Assembly (NCBI GenBank): GCA_030527545.1
Contig: JAUNAP010000004.1
Span: 115,552 to 179,551, forward strand
Length of the DNA: 64,000 nt
Reading direction: 5' to 3'
Source of the DNA: Actinomycetaceae bacterium
GTDB taxonomy: Bacteria > Actinomycetota > Actinomycetes > Actinomycetales > Actinomycetaceae
Numbering within the stretch: position 1 is the first letter of the stretch; each line of letters opens with the position of its first letter. Shown here one piece after another: positions 17,917 to 26,162 of this stretch. A model generated the notes under the pieces. The model was not told where the DNA came from. It worked only from the letters and a program-made list of their open reading frames with translations, and did not search any database. A program made the translations under genes and the position numbers.

Positions 17917-19292
17917 TCCTGGTGTGAGGTGAGGAGGATGTCGGCGGCTTTCCAGGCCCCCGAGGAATTCGAGCCCTTGACGAGAATGACATCGCCGGGG
18001 CTTGCCAGGCGCCAGGCCGTCTCGGCGGCCTCATTCGGGTCGGCGGCCCTCGTGTGCTGCGGGCATTGGGCCCCCAACTGCTCGGCTTGGTCGCCGAGGG
18101 TGATAGCGCACGCAACTCCGGCGTGAGCGGCGCCCGCCCCGCACTGGCGGTGGATGTCGGCAGACGTGGGCCCGAGCTCAAGCATGTCGCCGGCGACAAG
18201 AATGACCCTGCCTCCCGTCTCGCGCGCCACCATCGCTGCCGCGTCGACGCCGGCCGCAAGCGAATCGGGGTTGGCGTTATAGGCATCGTCAATGAGCGTG
18301 ACGCCATGTGCCAGCTCGCGCAGGTCCATGCGGTGGGGTGAGGCAGCCCTGGCACCCTCAAGGGCACCTACGACGACCTCCCAGGAGATCCCTGCCGCGA
18401 GCGCTCCGGTTGCCGCGGCAAGGGCGTTCGTCACGTGATGGGCGCCGAGCAGGCCGAGCGTGATGTCGGCGACGTGATCGCGCCAGCTCATCCGGATCCT
18501 CGGTTGCAGGCGGGTGAGAGAAAGCAAAGTCCCGTTGACGTCTGCGTTCCCGTTCATGGAGAAGGTCCATACCTCGCCCCGGGCGCGTTGCGCCATCGCC
18601 GCAACACGTGGATCGTCGGCATTGAGAACGGCCGTGCCCCCGGTGGCGAGACCGTCGACGAGTTCGGCCTTAGCGGCGGCGAGGGCCTCGATCGAACCGA
18701 ATCCGCCAAGATGGGCACGTCCGACCATGAGTTCGATGGCGACGTCGGGCGGGGCGATGGTGGTCAGGTAGGCGATGTGTCCGCTACCCGATGCCCCCAT
18801 CTCGAGGACGAGGTGACGGGTTTCGCGTGTGGCCGTGAGGACTGTCAACGGCAGGCCGACCTCGTTGTTGAACGAGGCTCGCGGCGCGACCGTTGACGCG
18901 TCGGCGCTCATGATTCGCCCCAGAAGGTCTTTCGTCGTCGTTTTTCCGGCCGACCCGGTGACGGCGACGACGTCGAGGCCCTCGCGCAACCCGGCCAGGT
19001 GCGCGCGCGCAAGATCGCCGAGTGCACGGGTGGCGTCATCGACGACGACCGCGGAGATCCCGGCGTCGCCTGCTTCTTGTGCACGCTCGACGATAGCCCC
19101 AACGGCCCCTCGCTCGCGTGCTTGCGGCAAGAAGGCGTGACCGTCACTGTGCTCTCCCCTGCGGGCGACAAAGAGCGATCTCTGGCGCGCTTCGCGCGAG
19201 TCGGTGACGACAGGGCCAGTCACTGGCTCATCGGTACCGACGAGCTGCCCGTTGACCGCATCGGCGATGCGGCTGAGCGTCCATGTGTCCAT
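17907..19292 (-). CDS. murF: UDP-MurNAc-tripeptide--D-alanyl-D-alanine ligase
   Basis: A 461-residue Mur ligase that completes the pentapeptide by adding D-Ala-D-Ala. The N-terminal substrate domain has VTGPVVTDSREARQRSLFVA. The ATP site is VTGSAGKTTTKDLLG, and LIDDAYNANPDSL is the C-terminal MurF signature. ATG 19292 is chosen because AAGGAAACG lies just upstream; an in-frame start at 19319 is less likely. Only about 50 nt separate it from ftsI, so the usual murE is missing from this position. Confidence 0.95.
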   Translation of the reverse strand: MDTWTLSRIADAVNGQLVGTDEPVTGPVVTDSREARQRSLFVARRGEHSDGHAFLPQARERGAVGAIVERAQEAGDAGISAVVVDDATRALGDLARAHLAGLREGLDVVAVTGSAGKTTTKDLLGRIMSADASTVAPRASFNNEVGLPLTVLTATRETRHLVLEMGASGSGHIAYLTTIAPPDVAIELMVGRAHLGGFGSIEALAAAKAELVDGLATGGTAVLNADDPRVAAMAQRARGEVWTFSMNGNADVNGTLLSLTRLQPRIRMSWRDHVADITLGLLGAHHVTNALAAATGALAAGISWEVVVGALEGARAASPHRMDLRELAHGVTLIDDAYNANPDSLAAGVDAAAMVARETGGRVILVAGDMLELGPTSADIHRQCGAGAAHAGVACAITLGDQAEQLGAQCPQHTRAADPNEAAETAWRLASPGDVILVKGSNSSGAWKAADILLTSHQECA

Positions 19293-19345
19293 CGTTTCCT
19301 TACCTTCCGATTGCGCCACCAGTCTAGACCGCCTGCGATGGGTAC

Positions 19346-21151
19346 TCAGCCAACCTTTTGCGGATACAGGGTCCTCTCCGCTGTCGAAGGCGCCACACCG
19401 AGCTGCGCCATAGCGGCCGCACCCACCTCAGAGAAGACCGGACCGGCGACGGTGCCGCCCCAGATGGGGCCGACTGTCGGCTTGTAGACAACAACGGCAA
19501 TGGCGACTGCCGGATCCTCGGCAGGCAGGACGCCTACGAAGGACGACACGACGCCCTTGTCGCTTCCTCGGGCCCCCAGGATCTCCGTTGTGCCCGTTTT
19601 GCCGGCTGTATGGTAGCCGGGAACGTCCGCGGCCCGAGCCGTCCCCTCGTCCGTCGTCACGGCCTCCATCATTTTCAGTAGGGTTTGGGCGACGTTAGGG
19701 TCCATGACCTGTTTGGGCGCCTCGCGCTCGGGTTTCGTCCACACCCCGTTGGCCGACTTATAGGCATCGACAATGTGGACGGGCACGCGCACACCCGAGT
19801 TCGCGATCGTGGCGACCATGGAGGCGACCTGCAGCGGCGAGGCCGTCATACCCTGGCCGAACATCGTCGTGTAACGCTGTCTACCGTCCCACGTCGCCGG
19901 GTCACCGATGATGCCATCGGCTTCTCCGGGCATTTCGATCCCCGTCTTTTCGCCCAAACCGAGCGCCTTCATCATGTCCCAGCGGTCGTTATCGCTCACC
20001 CGATCCCCCAGCTGGACGGTGCCCGTGTTCGACGACTCGGCAAGGACTCCGGCAGCGGTTAGCTTCAAGACGCCGTGCTCATGGGAGTCCTTGAACTTCT
20101 GGTTATTCTTCATCGTGATCTCGTAGGGCACGTTGACCGGGGTGAGCGGGGTGAATGCTTTCTTTTGCAAGCCGGTCGCGAAGGTGACGAGCTTGCCGGT
20201 CGACCCCGGCTCGTAGGTGTATTGAACGGCACGCGACCCGAGCATCTTGACCTTTCCCTCGCGTACGTCGTTGGGATCGGCCGAATCTGAGTCAGCCAGC
20301 GCGAGTATCGCACCTGTTCGCACGTCCTCAATGACGACGCTGCCCCATTCTGCGCCGTACTTGTCGACCTGCGCGTCGATGGCGTGCTGGGCGAGGGACT
20401 GAAGATCCGCGCTCAACGTCGAGCGGACGGTAGCGCCGTCGACGGCGGGAGTGATCTTGGAATAGCCACCGGGAATCTCCTGCCCGAGCGGACTGATCTC
20501 GACGCTACGTTTTCCGTCTCGTCCCTTGAGCAGATCGTCTTGGGTACGCTCGATACCCGCCTTGCCTTCGAGGGGTGAGCCGGGTGCGCCGTCACCGGCC
20601 AACGCCGTGAAACCAAGGACCGATGACGCGGTCGCCCCGTTGGGATACGCCCGCTCATAGGAGGGCACCCCGTCGATCCCCGGGATCGCGAGCTTGGCGA
20701 TGCGCCGCCAGGTCTCCACGGACACGTTGGTGCGTAGGATCGTCGAGCCCTTGCCTCCCAGCAGCTGCCCGCCGATCTCTGCTGCGGGCTTATCGAGCAG
20801 GGGCGCCAACTCGCGCGCCGCCTGCGCGATGCCTCGGCCCACGACGACGTTCTTACCGTCATCACCCTTTTTTGTACGCACGAACCCCTCGATATATTCG
20901 CGGGCGGCGTAGACGTCGTAGGTCTGGATCGAGGTCGCAAGGACCGTGCCCGAGCGATCAACGATGTCGCCGCGCTTGGCCGGCACGCTCAGTGTCGTCA
21001 CGCGTGCATTCTCGGCTGCCTGAGCGAGATCGTGGCTGCGGATGACCTGCAGCCACACGAGCCGGACAGAAAAAGCGAGGAAACCGACGATGACGAGCGC
21101 GCACAAGAAGCGTGCGCGCTGGCGACCATATGTCCTCGGCGTAGACGTCAC
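19346..21151 (-). CDS. ftsI: Septal transpeptidase FtsI (class B PBP)
   Basis: A 601-residue class B penicillin-binding protein that cross-links septal peptidoglycan. A single transmembrane helix lies at 14-37. The N-terminal PBP dimerisation domain (from VPAKRGDIVDRSGTVLA) is followed by the transpeptidase domain. The active-site motifs are Ser317-Thr-Gly-Lys320, Ser373-Ser-Asn375 and Lys518-Thr-Gly520. No PASTA domain is present. The ATG overlaps the ftsL stop by 4 bp. It is the target class of beta-lactams. Confidence 0.96.
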   Translation of the reverse strand: MTSTPRTYGRQRARFLCALVIVGFLAFSVRLVWLQVIRSHDLAQAAENARVTTLSVPAKRGDIVDRSGTVLATSIQTYDVYAAREYIEGFVRTKKGDDGKNVVVGRGIAQAARELAPLLDKPAAEIGGQLLGGKGSTILRTNVSVETWRRIAKLAIPGIDGVPSYERAYPNGATASSVLGFTALAGDGAPGSPLEGKAGIERTQDDLLKGRDGKRSVEISPLGQEIPGGYSKITPAVDGATVRSTLSADLQSLAQHAIDAQVDKYGAEWGSVVIEDVRTGAILALADSDSADPNDVREGKVKMLGSRAVQYTYEPGSTGKLVTFATGLQKKAFTPLTPVNVPYEITMKNNQKFKDSHEHGVLKLTAAGVLAESSNTGTVQLGDRVSDNDRWDMMKALGLGEKTGIEMPGEADGIIGDPATWDGRQRYTTMFGQGMTASPLQVASMVATIANSGVRVPVHIVDAYKSANGVWTKPEREAPKQVMDPNVAQTLLKMMEAVTTDEGTARAADVPGYHTAGKTGTTEILGARGSDKGVVSSFVGVLPAEDPAVAIAVVVYKPTVGPIWGGTVAGPVFSEVGAAAMAQLGVAPSTAERTLYPQKVG

Positions 21152-21603
21152 TGCGGCGCGTCCTGTGCCGCCTGAGTGGACTCGGCACCGTCACCGGAGT
21201 GCTCCTCGGGGGCCTCGGCGGCCTGACCGCCTTCGATCGTGCCCGCCTCCACCGACACATACCCCGTCTCGCCCGCCGGCACCATCCCCTGCTCGGCGGC
21301 TACCTCGCGCAGTTTGTCCGGCGAGGCCGCCTCGTTAACGCGCGTACGCAAAGACTGATTGTCGAGGCGGATCGTCGTTAGTTCGCGCTGCAAATCGTGG
21401 ATGCGATAGGACTCCACCGCAGAGAGGGTGTTAATGAGGATCGCGGAGACGATAAGGGCAACGACGAAAGCGACGATACCGAGCATCGACGCGATGATGC
21501 GGCGGTCGCTGCGCTGAGCCGGCATGGCCTGGATACGCCTCTTGGGCGCACTGCGATAGGAGCGATGATGCTGGGGGCGGGTCGCCCGGGCCGTCGCCGT
21601 CAT
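21148..21603 (-). CDS. ftsL: FtsL-like bitopic divisome protein
   Basis: A 151-residue protein with a basic cytoplasmic tail (1-34), one transmembrane helix at about 38-60 (ASMLGIVAFVVALIVSAILI) and an extracytoplasmic heptad region (residues 64-95, with IHDLQRELTTIRLDNQSLRT). An acidic, Gly/Ala/Glu-rich C-terminus follows. This layout and the position between rsmH and ftsI identify FtsL, which activates FtsW-FtsI. Sequence identity of FtsL is low in general, so the call rests mainly on topology and synteny. It overlaps both neighbours by 4 bp. Confidence 0.85.
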   Translation of the reverse strand: MTATARATRPQHHRSYRSAPKRRIQAMPAQRSDRRIIASMLGIVAFVVALIVSAILINTLSAVESYRIHDLQRELTTIRLDNQSLRTRVNEAASPDKLREVAAEQGMVPAGETGYVSVEAGTIEGGQAAEAPEEHSGDGAESTQAAQDAPQ

Positions 21604-22577
21604 AGCTGTGTCCTCCGTTCGATTGTCTCCTCGCGGCGAGCAAGGGCCCGCAGCCGCACCGACTGCGAGCGAGAATTGTGTGCGATCTCGCCCGCGTCGG
21701 CCTTGACCGCCTTGGGGGTGAGGAGCACGTAGGTGGCTTGTCTGTCTTGTTCTTTCACGGGAAGTCGGTCAGGTACACGCGAGCGAGTCGCCTCTCGCAT
21801 CGCTGACTTGACGAGGCGGTCTTCCAGCGAATGGTAGGACTCCACGACGAGACGTCCGCCGGGGGCGAGCGCCGCGATCGCTTTCGGTAACGCCGCCTCC
21901 AAGATCGCGATCTCGTCGTTGACGGCGATTCGCAGCGCCTGGAACGTTCGCTTGGCGGGGTTGCCTCCGCGTCGCTTAGCCGCCTGAGGCAGCGCCTGTC
22001 TGACGATCTCGACGAGCTGAGCCGACGTTTCGATAGGAGCTCGCGCGCGATGGGCGACGATGGCACGGGCGATGCGTCTGGCGCATTTTTCTTCGCCCCA
22101 CCGATAGAGGATGCGGGTGAGCTCCGCCTCGCTGAGATTCGCGAGCAAATGGGCGGCCGTCACGTCGGAGCTGCGGTCCATGCGCATGTCTAGGGCGGCG
22201 TCACGCGCGTAGGAAAAACCGCGCTCGCGCTCGTCGAGTTGATAGGAGGAGACCCCCAAATCCATCATGACGACGTTGGCCCGCGAGCCGACCTTGGCGA
22301 GCGCCTCGTCGAGATGATCGTAGGTGGTGTGCACGAAGACACAACGAGAAGCCCGCTCCCCCACGCGTCGGCGCGCCATATCGAGCGCGGCGGCATCTCG
22401 GTCGATAGCAACGGCCCTCACGTGAGGAAACGCCTCGAGGACAGCGTCAAGGTGACCCCCCATGCCGGTCGTCGCGTCGACGTAGACCGAATCTGGGCCC
22501 GACAGCGCCGGGCGCATGAGGTCGAGGCAGGCGTCAAGCAGGACGGGAATGTGCCTGCTAGCCGGAGAGATCTCCAC
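21600..22577 (-). CDS. rsmH: 16S rRNA m4C1402 N4-methyltransferase RsmH
   Basis: A 325-residue SAM-dependent enzyme that methylates N4 of C1402 in 16S rRNA. The start HIPVLLDACLDL, the SAM-binding VDATTGMGGHLDAVL, the MMDLGVSSYQLDERERGFSY motif and the C-terminal ESYHSLEDRLVK segment are all family hallmarks. GTG 22577 is taken as the start because AAAGGA precedes it and the homology begins within ten codons; upstream in-frame codons run into the mraZ region. It is the second gene of the dcw cluster. Confidence 0.95.
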   Translation of the reverse strand: MEISPASRHIPVLLDACLDLMRPALSGPDSVYVDATTGMGGHLDAVLEAFPHVRAVAIDRDAAALDMARRRVGERASRCVFVHTTYDHLDEALAKVGSRANVVMMDLGVSSYQLDERERGFSYARDAALDMRMDRSSDVTAAHLLANLSEAELTRILYRWGEEKCARRIARAIVAHRARAPIETSAQLVEIVRQALPQAAKRRGGNPAKRTFQALRIAVNDEIAILEAALPKAIAALAPGGRLVVESYHSLEDRLVKSAMREATRSRVPDRLPVKEQDRQATYVLLTPKAVKADAGEIAHNSRSQSVRLRALARREETIERRTQL

Positions 22578-22627
22578 CGACGTTGTCCTTTCGTATCTCG
22601 TTGTCAATGCGTATGGGGGGCGGACGC

Positions 22628-22645
22628 CGGACCCGCTGCGGTCCG
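22628..22645 (-). other. Small GC-rich hairpin between mraZ and rsmH
   Basis: CGGACC and GGTCCG pair over 6 bp around a 6-nt loop in the 115-nt gap between mraZ and rsmH; a wider alternative pairs GGCGGAC with GTCCGCC. No T tract follows. It may be a weak attenuator or mRNA-stabilising stem. Confidence 0.3.
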
Positions 22646-22692
22646 CCTTCGGGGAAGTGAAGTCGGACCGGCAACGGCTCCGCCGCCCGCTG

Positions 22693-23124
22693 CTAGAACA
22701 GACCGGGAACCACCTCGCTCCCCGTTTCGGCAAAGGACTGCTCGTGATCGGCGAGGTAGTGCTGCCAGGCATCGGCGTTCCAGATCTCTACACGCGATCC
22801 TGCGCCGATAACAACGATGTCGCGCTCAAGCGAGGCATAGGAACGCAGTGTCTGCGGAATGACGACGCGCCCCTGCTTGTCGGGGATGTCGTCACTGGCC
22901 CCCGAAAGCATGACGCGAACGTAGTCGCGGGCTTCCTTCGACGACAGCGGCGCCCTCCTCAGTTCGACGTACATGCGTTCGAATTCCGCCGACGAGAAGA
23001 CGTAAAGGCACCGTTCTTGCCCCCGGGTTATGACGAGCCCGCCAGCGAGTTCGTCGCGAAACTTCGCGGGAAGGATGAGGCGGCCTTTGGCATCAAGCTT
23101 GGGCTCGTAGGTTCCGAGGAACAT
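22693..23124 (-). CDS. mraZ: Transcriptional regulator MraZ
   Basis: A 143-residue AbrB-like protein with two tandem MraZ domains. The first has the [16 protein letters not shown] motif (residues 11-26), the second [16 protein letters not shown] (82-97). MraZ binds repeats in front of its own gene and controls the dcw operon. ATG 23124 follows a very strong GGAGGGGG Shine-Dalgarno. Three 10-bp-spaced repeats lie 40-69 nt upstream. It is the promoter-proximal gene of the cluster. Confidence 0.96.
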   Translation of the reverse strand: MFLGTYEPKLDAKGRLILPAKFRDELAGGLVITRGQERCLYVFSSAEFERMYVELRRAPLSSKEARDYVRVMLSGASDDIPDKQGRVVIPQTLRSYASLERDIVVIGAGSRVEIWNADAWQHYLADHEQSFAETGSEVVPGLF

Positions 23125-23163
23125 GGCCACCCCCTCCTTCCGCGCTCCCTCTCCATCCGTTGC

Positions 23164-23193
23164 GCTCCACTTTACCCCACTTTCCGCCACCAG
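23164..23193 (-). promoter_or_regulatory. MraZ box array (three 10-bp units)
   Basis: On the minus strand three units follow each other at exact 10-bp spacing: CTGGTGGCGG, AAAGTGGGGT and AAAGTGGAGC. The last two fit an AAAGTG(G/T)-N3 unit described for MraZ in Mycoplasma, and the TGG cores recall the enterobacterial TGGG-N5/6 boxes. They lie 40-69 nt ahead of the mraZ start. Binding by MraZ is inference from position and pattern. Confidence 0.75.
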
Positions 23194-23333
23194 CAGAGGA
23201 AAAGTGAGTGCTTTCCTCACAATCGCGGACGAAACCCGCTCAACGACAAGGAAAAGATGGTGGAGGAACATGACGATTCCGGGTCGCCACGGGCGCGTTA
23301 TTCCCACCCCGAAGCCGTCCTTGGCGACGACAA

Positions 23334-23359
23334 AGCCCCCGGGGTAGTCCCCGAGGGCT
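23334..23359 (-). terminator. Rho-independent-like terminator after DUF3040
   Basis: On the minus strand AGCCCTCGGGG and CCCCGGGGGCT form an 11-bp stem with one G-T wobble and a 4-nt loop (ACTA), followed by TTTGTCGTC. It begins 22 nt past the DUF3040 stop and insulates the dcw promoter region from the dinB-DUF3040 transcripts. Confidence 0.75.
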
Positions 23360-23381
23360 CGCGTGTGGAGGAAAGTGGAGG

Positions 23382-23762
23382 CTAGCGCGTGCGCCGCTCC
23401 CACTGGCGTTTCTGGCGGTCCATGAATCCCTCGCCAGCACGAGCGTGCGTGTCGCGCCGACGCTTCGCATGTCCCGCCATCTTCATGAGCGGAAGCGACA
23501 CCCCGGCGACCATCGCGCAAAAGCCAGCAACCGAGACGAGAACTCCCACGACCGGCACATTGATGACGACACCGAGGACGAGTAGGACCACCCCCACCAG
23601 GAGAAGGCACACCATGGCGGCCCACACGCGCGGGGCGATCCGCACGGGCGCCGGCGTTGACCGCTGAGCGGCACCCAACCGCTCGACCCAATCGGGGTCG
23701 GCATCGCGGAACTGCTCTTCCATCTGAGCCAGGACATCGCGCTCATACTCTGACAGAGCCAC
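23382..23762 (-). CDS. DUF3040 membrane protein
   Basis: A 126-residue actinobacterial protein. The N-terminal motif [21 protein letters not shown] is the DUF3040 signature. Two hydrophobic segments follow at about 46-68 and 72-90, then a basic tail rich in Arg and Lys. The function is unknown. It is usually encoded next to mraZ or dinB in actinobacteria, as here. GTG 23762 is taken as start because AAGGAGG lies 7 nt upstream; an in-frame ATG further up overlaps that Shine-Dalgarno. Confidence 0.88.
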   Translation of the reverse strand: MALSEYERDVLAQMEEQFRDADPDWVERLGAAQRSTPAPVRIAPRVWAAMVCLLLVGVVLLVLGVVINVPVVGVLVSVAGFCAMVAGVSLPLMKMAGHAKRRRDTHARAGEGFMDRQKRQWERRTR

Positions 23763-23810
23763 CAGGCACCTCCTTGTCACTTAACACCACCAGCATACCG
23801 ATTGCACGTC

Positions 23811-25037
23811 TCACTCGCCCGCTGCTCCACGCCCGTCCAAAAGGGTCGCCGGGCGCACACTAGCCGGCCCAAACTTGCGGTTAATGGCATCCATCGCGCC
23901 CTCCGCCTCACGAATCCGACCGTCGTCGAGAAGCGCGAGCTGACGCTGCTCGGCGGGAACGAGCCTCTCGGCGCGCACGCCCACAAGCCGATACCCTCCC
24001 TGCGGCACCGGCAGCGAAGCGGTAAGGCCGCGAGCCACCTCGGCTATGTCTCGTGCGGTGTCGGTCGGAGCCGAAAGGGAACGCGAGCGAGAACGCGTCT
24101 GAAAGTTCGCCGCCCGTAGCTTGACGGCCACCGTCGAGGCGAGCATGCCGAGCTCACGCAAACGCGTCGCAGTCGCGTGCGACTGGTCGAGCAAAACGGC
24201 ATCCACCAGCTCCCGGTCAAACACGTCGGTTGCAAAAGTCGTCTCCGTCCCCACGGACTTCTCGACACGCTCGCTCGTGACAGGGCGAGGATCCCGTCCC
24301 CACGCGAGCGCCGACAAGTGCGCCGCTGCCGATTCTCCGAGCAGACCCCGCAGCGACTCCACGGGCTCGTAGGCGATGTCGCGAATCGTGCGCATTCCCC
24401 GCGATGCCAACCGCGCCTTCGTCGCAGGCCCGACCCCCCACATCGCCCCGACGGGCAACATATGGAGAAACTCGATCGTGGCGTGGTCGGGGACAAGGAG
24501 AACACCATCGGGTTTGGCGTGGGCCGACGCGATCTTCGCAACGAGCTTCGTCGAGGCGATACCTACCGACGCAGGCAACCCCAATTCGGTGTGCAGCCGG
24601 CGGCGAATGAGACGAGCAATATCGACGGGCCTGCCCAACAAACGCCGTACGCTTGTTACGTCGAGGAACGCCTCGTCGACACTCACCTTCTCAATGACCG
24701 GGGTGACGTCTGCTAATACCGCCATGACGCGCCGGGAAACCCGCCCGTAGAGCCCGTGGGAGGTGGGGATGACGACCGCCTGAGGGCACATCCGCCTCGC
24801 TTGAGACAGCGGTTGGCCGGCGTGGACCCCGTTTGCACGCGCCTCATAGGAAGCCGAGGAGACCACGCCACGCAAGCTCGTCCCACCCACAATGAGGGGC
24901 CGGCCCCGCAGGTGCGGCTGGGCGGCCAATTCGCATTCGACAAAGAAAGCATCCATGTCGACATGGAGGATCGGAGTCAACGAGTCGTCGTCGCCCCAGT
25001 CGCGTTTGGCCGCCGACAGGCGCGGCGCCGTCGACAC
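23811..25037 (-). CDS. dinB: DNA polymerase IV (translesion)
   Basis: A 408-residue Y-family polymerase for lesion bypass. The palm begins HVDMDAFFVECE with the first metal-binding Asp and continues with KVSVDEAFLDVTS, holding the catalytic Asp-Glu pair. The HhH region (GVGPATKARLASRGMRTI) and the little-finger domain follow. The C-terminus lacks an obvious clamp-binding peptide, though QRQLALLD could serve. The GTG start lies just behind the PAC2 gene (2-nt gap) with GAGG upstream, so co-transcription is likely. No LexA box was found ahead of this operon. Confidence 0.93.
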   Translation of the reverse strand: MSTAPRLSAAKRDWGDDDSLTPILHVDMDAFFVECELAAQPHLRGRPLIVGGTSLRGVVSSASYEARANGVHAGQPLSQARRMCPQAVVIPTSHGLYGRVSRRVMAVLADVTPVIEKVSVDEAFLDVTSVRRLLGRPVDIARLIRRRLHTELGLPASVGIASTKLVAKIASAHAKPDGVLLVPDHATIEFLHMLPVGAMWGVGPATKARLASRGMRTIRDIAYEPVESLRGLLGESAAAHLSALAWGRDPRPVTSERVEKSVGTETTFATDVFDRELVDAVLLDQSHATATRLRELGMLASTVAVKLRAANFQTRSRSRSLSAPTDTARDIAEVARGLTASLPVPQGGYRLVGVRAERLVPAEQRQLALLDDGRIREAEGAMDAINRKFGPASVRPATLLDGRGAAGE

Positions 25038-25039
25038 GA

Positions 25040-26038
25040 TCAGTCCTCGCGGCGATGCGAGCGACGAAGGCTCGCACGAGGCGGATAGCGTCGACGACCG
25101 CGCCGGCTCGACTTGGCATCCCGCCTGCCACGGTTTTCACCCTCGCGGCGAGACTCCACCTGCTCCAAAAACGTTTGCAATGACTGTGCGATCGACTCCC
25201 CCGTCGGCATGACACCGGGACCGACCTCACGACGCGAACCGATCCCCCCGTCCTCGTCGTAACGCTCCTCCAAGGTGGCGACGATCTCGCCGACCTCGTC
25301 CGAGGCGGCCACGGCGGCATCGACGCGAGCTCTGAGCACAGAGGCATGCGCCTCGAGATCACCCACCGGCAAAGACAGCCCCGCCAACGAGGACAGATGC
25401 TCGACGAGAGCCACCCCGGACGCCGGGTATTCTCCCTCGGACAGGTAATAGGGGACCCCAGCGACGAGCCCCACGGCGCGCAGGCCGCAGTGCCCGAGAT
25501 AGGACTGCAAATACAGATCCATCGACGCCGACAGCGTCATGTAACCGGGCTGGGAGGGCTGGGCCGGGATGAGCTCGGGATCCGTTGCCGTGCGGTGGAC
25601 AAACGTAGGCCGAGTGTGCGGAATCATCGCCGGCATACCCATGAGTCCGGCGGTCATCGTCACGCCACACGCACGGGCGATGTCGGCGACAACCGAAACG
25701 AACTCGCGCCAACGCATGTCCGGCTCGGGACCGTGGAGGACAAGCACGGAGGCTCCCTCAAGATCCTCGACGACATCCAAAGCGATGAGAGGATCGCGAG
25801 ACGAAGAGATCACCCATTCGTTCATCTCAACCAGGGGACGCCGGGAACGATAGTCGATGAGAGCGTCCGCCGAAAAGGTAGCGACCCGGCGATGAGGCAG
25901 GGTCTCGACCAACTGAGCGACCGCGAGCCTGCCGGCCTCACCGGCATCGAGAGCGCCACTGAGATGATGGACGAGAAGTCCGGCCTCGGTACCGTAGGCG
26001 GGGCCACGCTCAGCCAATCGGGTCATGTCAGTTGTCAT
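25040..26038 (-). CDS. PAC2-family protein
   Basis: A 332-residue protein of the PAC2 family (proteasome assembly chaperone fold), widespread as a single gene in actinobacteria. It carries ALIDYRSRRPLVEMNEW, VLVLHGPEPDMRWREF and a GLMGMPAMIPHTRP motif typical of the group. The final 50 residues are very Arg-rich and disordered. The cellular role in bacteria is not established. ATG 26038 with GGAGGAGCG upstream is preferred to a start at 26161, which would cross the divergent helD promoter. Confidence 0.88.
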   Translation of the reverse strand: MTTDMTRLAERGPAYGTEAGLLVHHLSGALDAGEAGRLAVAQLVETLPHRRVATFSADALIDYRSRRPLVEMNEWVISSSRDPLIALDVVEDLEGASVLVLHGPEPDMRWREFVSVVADIARACGVTMTAGLMGMPAMIPHTRPTFVHRTATDPELIPAQPSQPGYMTLSASMDLYLQSYLGHCGLRAVGLVAGVPYYLSEGEYPASGVALVEHLSSLAGLSLPVGDLEAHASVLRARVDAAVAASDEVGEIVATLEERYDEDGGIGSRREVGPGVMPTGESIAQSLQTFLEQVESRREGENRGRRDAKSSRRGRRRYPPRASLRRSHRRED

Positions 26039-26162
26039 CTCGCTCCTCCTTTCACGTACCACCCTAGCGAGTTTCCCCCGGCCCTGCCCGTCGTGCTCAG
26101 TGGCGCTTTCGTCGCTTTTCGCAGACAATAGTAGGCCGCTGTTAGTGAAGGGAAAGGCCAAC

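Noticed and set aside
16936..18126. A 396-residue Asp/Glu/Arg-rich plus-strand frame
   Set aside because: It is opposite mraY and murF, both of which carry catalytic motifs; composition is typical of an antisense frame.
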